NCBI GenBank assembly: GCA_037446075.1
Contig: JBBIJH010000107.1
Location: 1-9,232, forward strand
From: JBBIJH01 sp037446075
Lineage (GTDB): Bacteria; Bacteroidota; Ignavibacteria; UBA10030; JAHEZR01
Length of the DNA stretch: 9,232 bases
Direction of reading: 5' to 3'
Shown one piece after another: positions 6,781 through 9,232 of this stretch. Within the stretch, counting starts at the first letter, position 1; each line of letters begins with the position of its first letter. The notes beneath the pieces are model-generated. The model did no database searches. It saw nothing but the letters and a program-made list of their open reading frames with translations, and was not told where the DNA came from. A program made the translations under genes and the position numbers.

Positions 6781-7206
6781 ATGCCATTGAGCCCAAGAAC
6801 CCTCGCCCGGAAGATTGCCCAGTTCGCATTGACGAAGAAAGCATTTGATATCGTAATTATGGATCTGCGGAAGGTGACACCGATTACAGATTTCTTTGTC
6901 GTGTGTTCCGCAGATTCAGACACACAAGTGAAAGCGATTGCGGATGCAATTATCGTCGGGGCGCAGAAAGCGGGCCGGGAGGTCTGGCATAATGAGGGGT
7001 ACAGCAATCTCAACTGGGTACTCTTGGACTATGTCGATGTGGTCGTTCACATTTTCAAAAAGGAAATCCGCTCCTTCTATAATCTCGAACGTCTCTGGGG
7101 GGATGCAAAGTTTGATTACGTTCAGGACAATATGGAGCTTGTAGGTGGCAAAGGCGCGAAGAGATCCACACACCAATCGCGTCGGTCTACGAAGAAGTCA
7201 TTATGA
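6781..7206 (+). CDS. rsfS: Ribosome silencing factor RsfS
   Basis: RsfS (DUF143/Iojap family) binds ribosomal protein uL14 on the 50S subunit and blocks joining with 30S, lowering translation when nutrients are scarce. The 141-residue product shows the family core: DLRKVTPITDFFVVCSA (residues 28-44), DTQVKAIAD, then NLNWVLLDYVDVVVHIF and RSFYNLERLWGDA. After the domain there is a basic tail of about 25 residues (GKGAKRSTHQ...RRSTKKSL). The start is uncertain: ATG at 6781 follows AAGGA (6775-6779) by only one base, which is too close, whereas the in-frame TTG at 6787 has seven-base spacing. I keep the ATG, but TTG may be the true start, as in the glmU-like gene. It overlaps argS by 4 bp. Confidence 0.94.
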   Translation: MPLSPRTLARKIAQFALTKKAFDIVIMDLRKVTPITDFFVVCSADSDTQVKAIADAIIVGAQKAGREVWHNEGYSNLNWVLLDYVDVVVHIFKKEIRSFYNLERLWGDAKFDYVQDNMELVGGKGAKRSTHQSRRSTKKSL

Positions 7207-8870
7207 TGAAAGAGTATCTCTCCAGTAAATTCGAACGTGCGCTGAAATCTCTGGGGTTTAATTCTGGAGTCTCACCAACATTTGAGAAGCCACGACTCCC
7301 CGAACACGGTGATCTCACAACGAACGTTGCCATGGTGCTGGGGCAGAAGCTGAGAAAGAACCCGCGTGAACTTGCCAGTGCTATCGTGGGTGCACTGAAC
7401 GTTGAGAAAGAACTTGTCCAGAAGGTCGAGATTGCCGGGCCTGGATTCATAAACTTCAGATTTACGAATCGGTTCTATCTCTATGAGCTTGCCTCTGTTC
7501 TCGAAAAAGGGGCTTCCTTTGGAAGGTCAAATGAAGGAAAGGGTGTGAAAACTCAGGTAGAGTTCGTGAGTGCAAACCCGACGGGACCTCTGACAGTGGG
7601 GCACGGCCGCAATGGAGTGTTTGGTGATACCGTTGCCAACCTTTTGGATTGGACCGGTCACGACGTGACGCGGGAGTACTATTTCAACAACGCTGGTCGA
7701 CAGATGCGCATCCTTGGCGATTCGGTGAGGCTGCGCTATCTGGAGTATTTGGGCGAGCAAGTCACTTTTCCCGATGACTACTATCAAGGAGATTACATCC
7801 GAGAAATTGCCAAGAGGCTCTACGAGGAGTACGGGGACGGATTGAGAGACGAAGACCCAGAAGGGATCTTCAAAGAGAGGGCAGAAGCGGAAATTTTCGC
7901 GGACATTAAGCAAACGTGTGCGCGACTGGGCATCCACTTTGATGTGTTTTTCAATGAGAATTCGCTCTATGAGACTGGGAAGGTGGAAGAGGTGATTGCC
8001 GAGCTACGCGAGCGAGGCTACGCCTACGACGCCGAGGGAGCGGTCTGGTTCAAAGCAACACTGTTCGGCAGCGATAGAGACAAAGTGATCGTCAAAAGCT
8101 CAGGCGAGCCGACGTACCGCCTGCCGGACATTGCTTATCACCGGGAGAAATTCAGGCGAGGATTTCAGCTCATCGTGGACATCTTCGGTGCTGAACACAT
8201 GGCGACGTATCCGGATGTCATCGCGGGTTTGAAAGCACTCGGCTACGACACGGATGGCATCAAGGTTCTTATCCATCAGTTTGTCACGCTCGTTCGCGAC
8301 GGTGAGGTTGTGAAGATGTCGACTCGACGGGCAACGTTCGTTACCCTCGATGAGCTGATTAATGAGGTCGGACCTGATGCCGTCCGATATTTCTTTTTGA
8401 TGAGGAGCATCGGTAGTCATTTGAACTTCGATCTGAATCTCGCGAAGAAGCAATCGGAGGAAAACCCCGTCTACTATCTTCAGTACGCTCACGCGCGGAT
8501 TGCGAGTATTCTCCGCTTCGCAGAGGAATCCTCAAAGGAGTTTGGGTACGAGCTTGGCGATATCGCTTCCTCTCGCCCCTCAGTGGAGCAGCTTCTTCTC
8601 CTGAAGGAACCGGAGGAGATCGAATTGATCAAAGAGGTGGTCGACTTCCCCGATGTCGTCAAGTCCTGCGCGCTCACGTTTGAACCGCATCGGCTGTGTG
8701 ACTATCTCCAAGGAGTTGCCACTGCATTTCACCGGTTCTATCATAATCATCGAGTTATCTCACATGATGAGATGCTGACCAGGGCACGCCTTGCACTCTC
8801 GATGGCGACTCAAACAGTGCTCGCGAACGGCTTCAGAATTCTGGGAATTTCCGCGCCGGAGCGAATGTAA
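7203..8870 (+). CDS. argS: Arginine--tRNA ligase
   Basis: ArgS is the class I synthetase that charges tRNA-Arg with arginine. The 555-residue product has the N-terminal additional domain (about 1-110), the catalytic core opening with VSANPTGPLTVGHGRN, and a C-terminal DALR anticodon-binding helical domain ending in the family-typical GISAPERM. The HIGH-type motif reads TVGH at 131-134, with Thr where most synthetases have His. The second signature is KMST at 371-374 within GEVVKMSTRRATFVTLDEL, one of the usual ArgS forms. Length is normal (550-580). The start ATG at 7203 overlaps the rsfS stop as ATGA; a second ATG at 7206 follows directly. No strong Shine-Dalgarno is seen, so translation is probably coupled to rsfS. 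Confidence 0.97.
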   Translation: MMKEYLSSKFERALKSLGFNSGVSPTFEKPRLPEHGDLTTNVAMVLGQKLRKNPRELASAIVGALNVEKELVQKVEIAGPGFINFRFTNRFYLYELASVLEKGASFGRSNEGKGVKTQVEFVSANPTGPLTVGHGRNGVFGDTVANLLDWTGHDVTREYYFNNAGRQMRILGDSVRLRYLEYLGEQVTFPDDYYQGDYIREIAKRLYEEYGDGLRDEDPEGIFKERAEAEIFADIKQTCARLGIHFDVFFNENSLYETGKVEEVIAELRERGYAYDAEGAVWFKATLFGSDRDKVIVKSSGEPTYRLPDIAYHREKFRRGFQLIVDIFGAEHMATYPDVIAGLKALGYDTDGIKVLIHQFVTLVRDGEVVKMSTRRATFVTLDELINEVGPDAVRYFFLMRSIGSHLNFDLNLAKKQSEENPVYYLQYAHARIASILRFAEESSKEFGYELGDIASSRPSVEQLLLLKEPEEIELIKEVVDFPDVVKSCALTFEPHRLCDYLQGVATAFHRFYHNHRVISHDEMLTRARLALSMATQTVLANGFRILGISAPERM

Positions 8871-8897
8871 GGCTCGAGTTTCGATAAAACGTTCTAT

Positions 8898-8926
8898 TTG
8901 ACTTTTTGGGTGGAGTTACCTAATTT
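8898..8926 (+). promoter_or_regulatory. Promoter-like element after argS
   Basis: TTGACT (8898-8903) and TAATTT (8921-8926) are 17 bp apart. The -10 keeps the key T, A and final T. It also resembles the Bacteroidota TTTG...TAnnTTTG form (TTTG at 8897-8900, TAATTTAG at 8921-8928). A start near 8932 would transcribe a region with no gene but with hairpin potential. Confidence 0.5.
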
Positions 8927-8931
8927 AGTGC

Positions 8932-9102
8932 AGCATCGCGAAGAATCCGTGGGCTGATCATTCATGAAGGCTTGTCTGCTCCAAAGGCGTCGTTTGGATG
9001 AGACAGGCGGGGAAGTAATCCTACCGAATTGATACCGTCATTCGTCGGTACTCATCAGTCTTGATTTCACATCGCGTCTATTTGTCTTGTAGTTAACTGC
9101 AA
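8932..9102 (+). ncRNA. Candidate structured small RNA (6S-like shape, unproven)
   Basis: This gene-free stretch sits directly after a promoter-like element and can fold as one nested structure. Outer pairs are TGCAG 8929-8933 with CTGCA 9097-9101 (may be chance), CGCGA 8937-8941 with TCGCG 9072-9076, AATC 8944-8947 with GATT 9063-9066, and GGCTGAT 8952-8958 with ATCAGTC 9054-9060. Inside lie a strong hairpin (8970-8977 with 9001-9008, a 2x2 internal loop, then TCCAAA 8980-8985 with TTTGGA 8993-8998, 7-base loop) and a second one (TACCGA 9022-9027 with TCGGTA 9045-9050). A closing stem, an open middle, a terminal hairpin and a small 3'-side hairpin within about 150-180 bases is the general layout of 6S RNA. 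No sequence motif confirms it and no clear terminator is seen. The ends are approximate. Confidence 0.3.
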
Positions 9103-9115
9103 AACCTAAAGCTCG

Positions 9116-9144
9116 TTGACTTTCCTTCCCCTGTTTCGTAAATT
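9116..9144 (+). promoter_or_regulatory. Promoter for a gene beginning at the right edge
   Basis: TTGACT (9116-9121) and TAAATT (9139-9144) are 17 bp apart, the same layout as the element at 8898. A start near 9151 would leave a short leader with purine-rich AGGAATAGGA (9174-9183), usable as a ribosome binding site for a gene starting near 9190. Confidence 0.6.
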
Positions 9145-9193
9145 GAAACACACTGTTGGCGCGCCCAGAGTGCAGGAATAGGAATAAGAAAAC

Positions 9194-9232
9194 GTACGGA
9201 AGAAGCCGATCGTCTCTATCACCGGATCGACA
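9194..9232 (+). CDS. Possible first codons of the next gene (truncated by window end)
   Basis: In this frame the last 12 codons would read as a basic start followed by KKPIVSITGST, the look of the first beta strand and glycine-rich loop of a P-loop kinase (for example uridine kinase or phosphoribulokinase types). The promoter at 9116 and the AGGAATAGGA run fit a start about here. However, an in-frame TAA lies at 9185-9187 and no ATG, GTG or TTG follows it; the codon at 9194 is GTA. The identity and start are therefore guesses. Confidence 0.2.

Noticed and set aside
8855..8895. Short GAGC/GCTC pairing around the argS stop as a terminator
   Set aside because: Only four base pairs, with no T run directly after it.

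Overview
All recognisable genes in this window lie on the + strand, and most are housekeeping genes of a Gram-negative-type bacterium. The best lineage guess is the Bacteroidota/Chlorobi/Ignavibacteria (FCB) side of the tree. The support is a PorX-type PglZ-domain regulator beside tsaE at the left edge, a small secreted protein rich in aromatic residues, and TTGAC(T/A)-17-TAnnnT promoters. This placement is inference, because no rRNA or universal marker is present.

Layout. Positions 2-5718 form one tightly packed block. It holds the 3' part of a porX-like gene, tsaE and tsaB (t6A tRNA modification), accD (acetyl-CoA carboxylase beta chain), an arginase, panC (pantothenate synthesis), and a single-domain GlmU-type nucleotidyltransferase that appears to start at TTG. 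Gaps are about 1-38 bp, so co-transcription of most or all of it is likely. Several genes use non-ATG starts: GTG for tsaE and arginase, TTG for the glmU-like gene.

Positions 5719-5922 are non-coding as far as I can see. A clear sigma70-like promoter (5923-5951), a Shine-Dalgarno, a 167-codon gene for a secreted protein of unknown function with a Tyr/Pro-rich tail, and a strong rho-independent terminator (6558-6595) then form a self-contained single-gene unit. Next come rsfS (ribosome silencing factor) and argS (arginyl-tRNA synthetase), which overlap by 4 bp and are probably translationally coupled.

The last 362 bases (8871-9232) contain no complete gene but are not empty. Two promoter-like elements of the same form sit about 218 bp apart. 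Between them lies a segment that can fold into a closing stem with two internal hairpins. It could be a small structured RNA; the overall shape recalls 6S RNA, but this is unproven. The second promoter probably drives a gene whose first codons are at the window edge.

The shared theme is translation and central biosynthesis: tRNA modification, ribosome silencing, tRNA charging, fatty acid, CoA and UDP-sugar precursors. I see no mobile elements, CRISPR arrays or defence genes. The items most worth a second look are the possible RNA after argS, the single-domain GlmU, the isolated secreted Tyr-rich protein, and residue changes at conserved sites in TsaE and ArgS.
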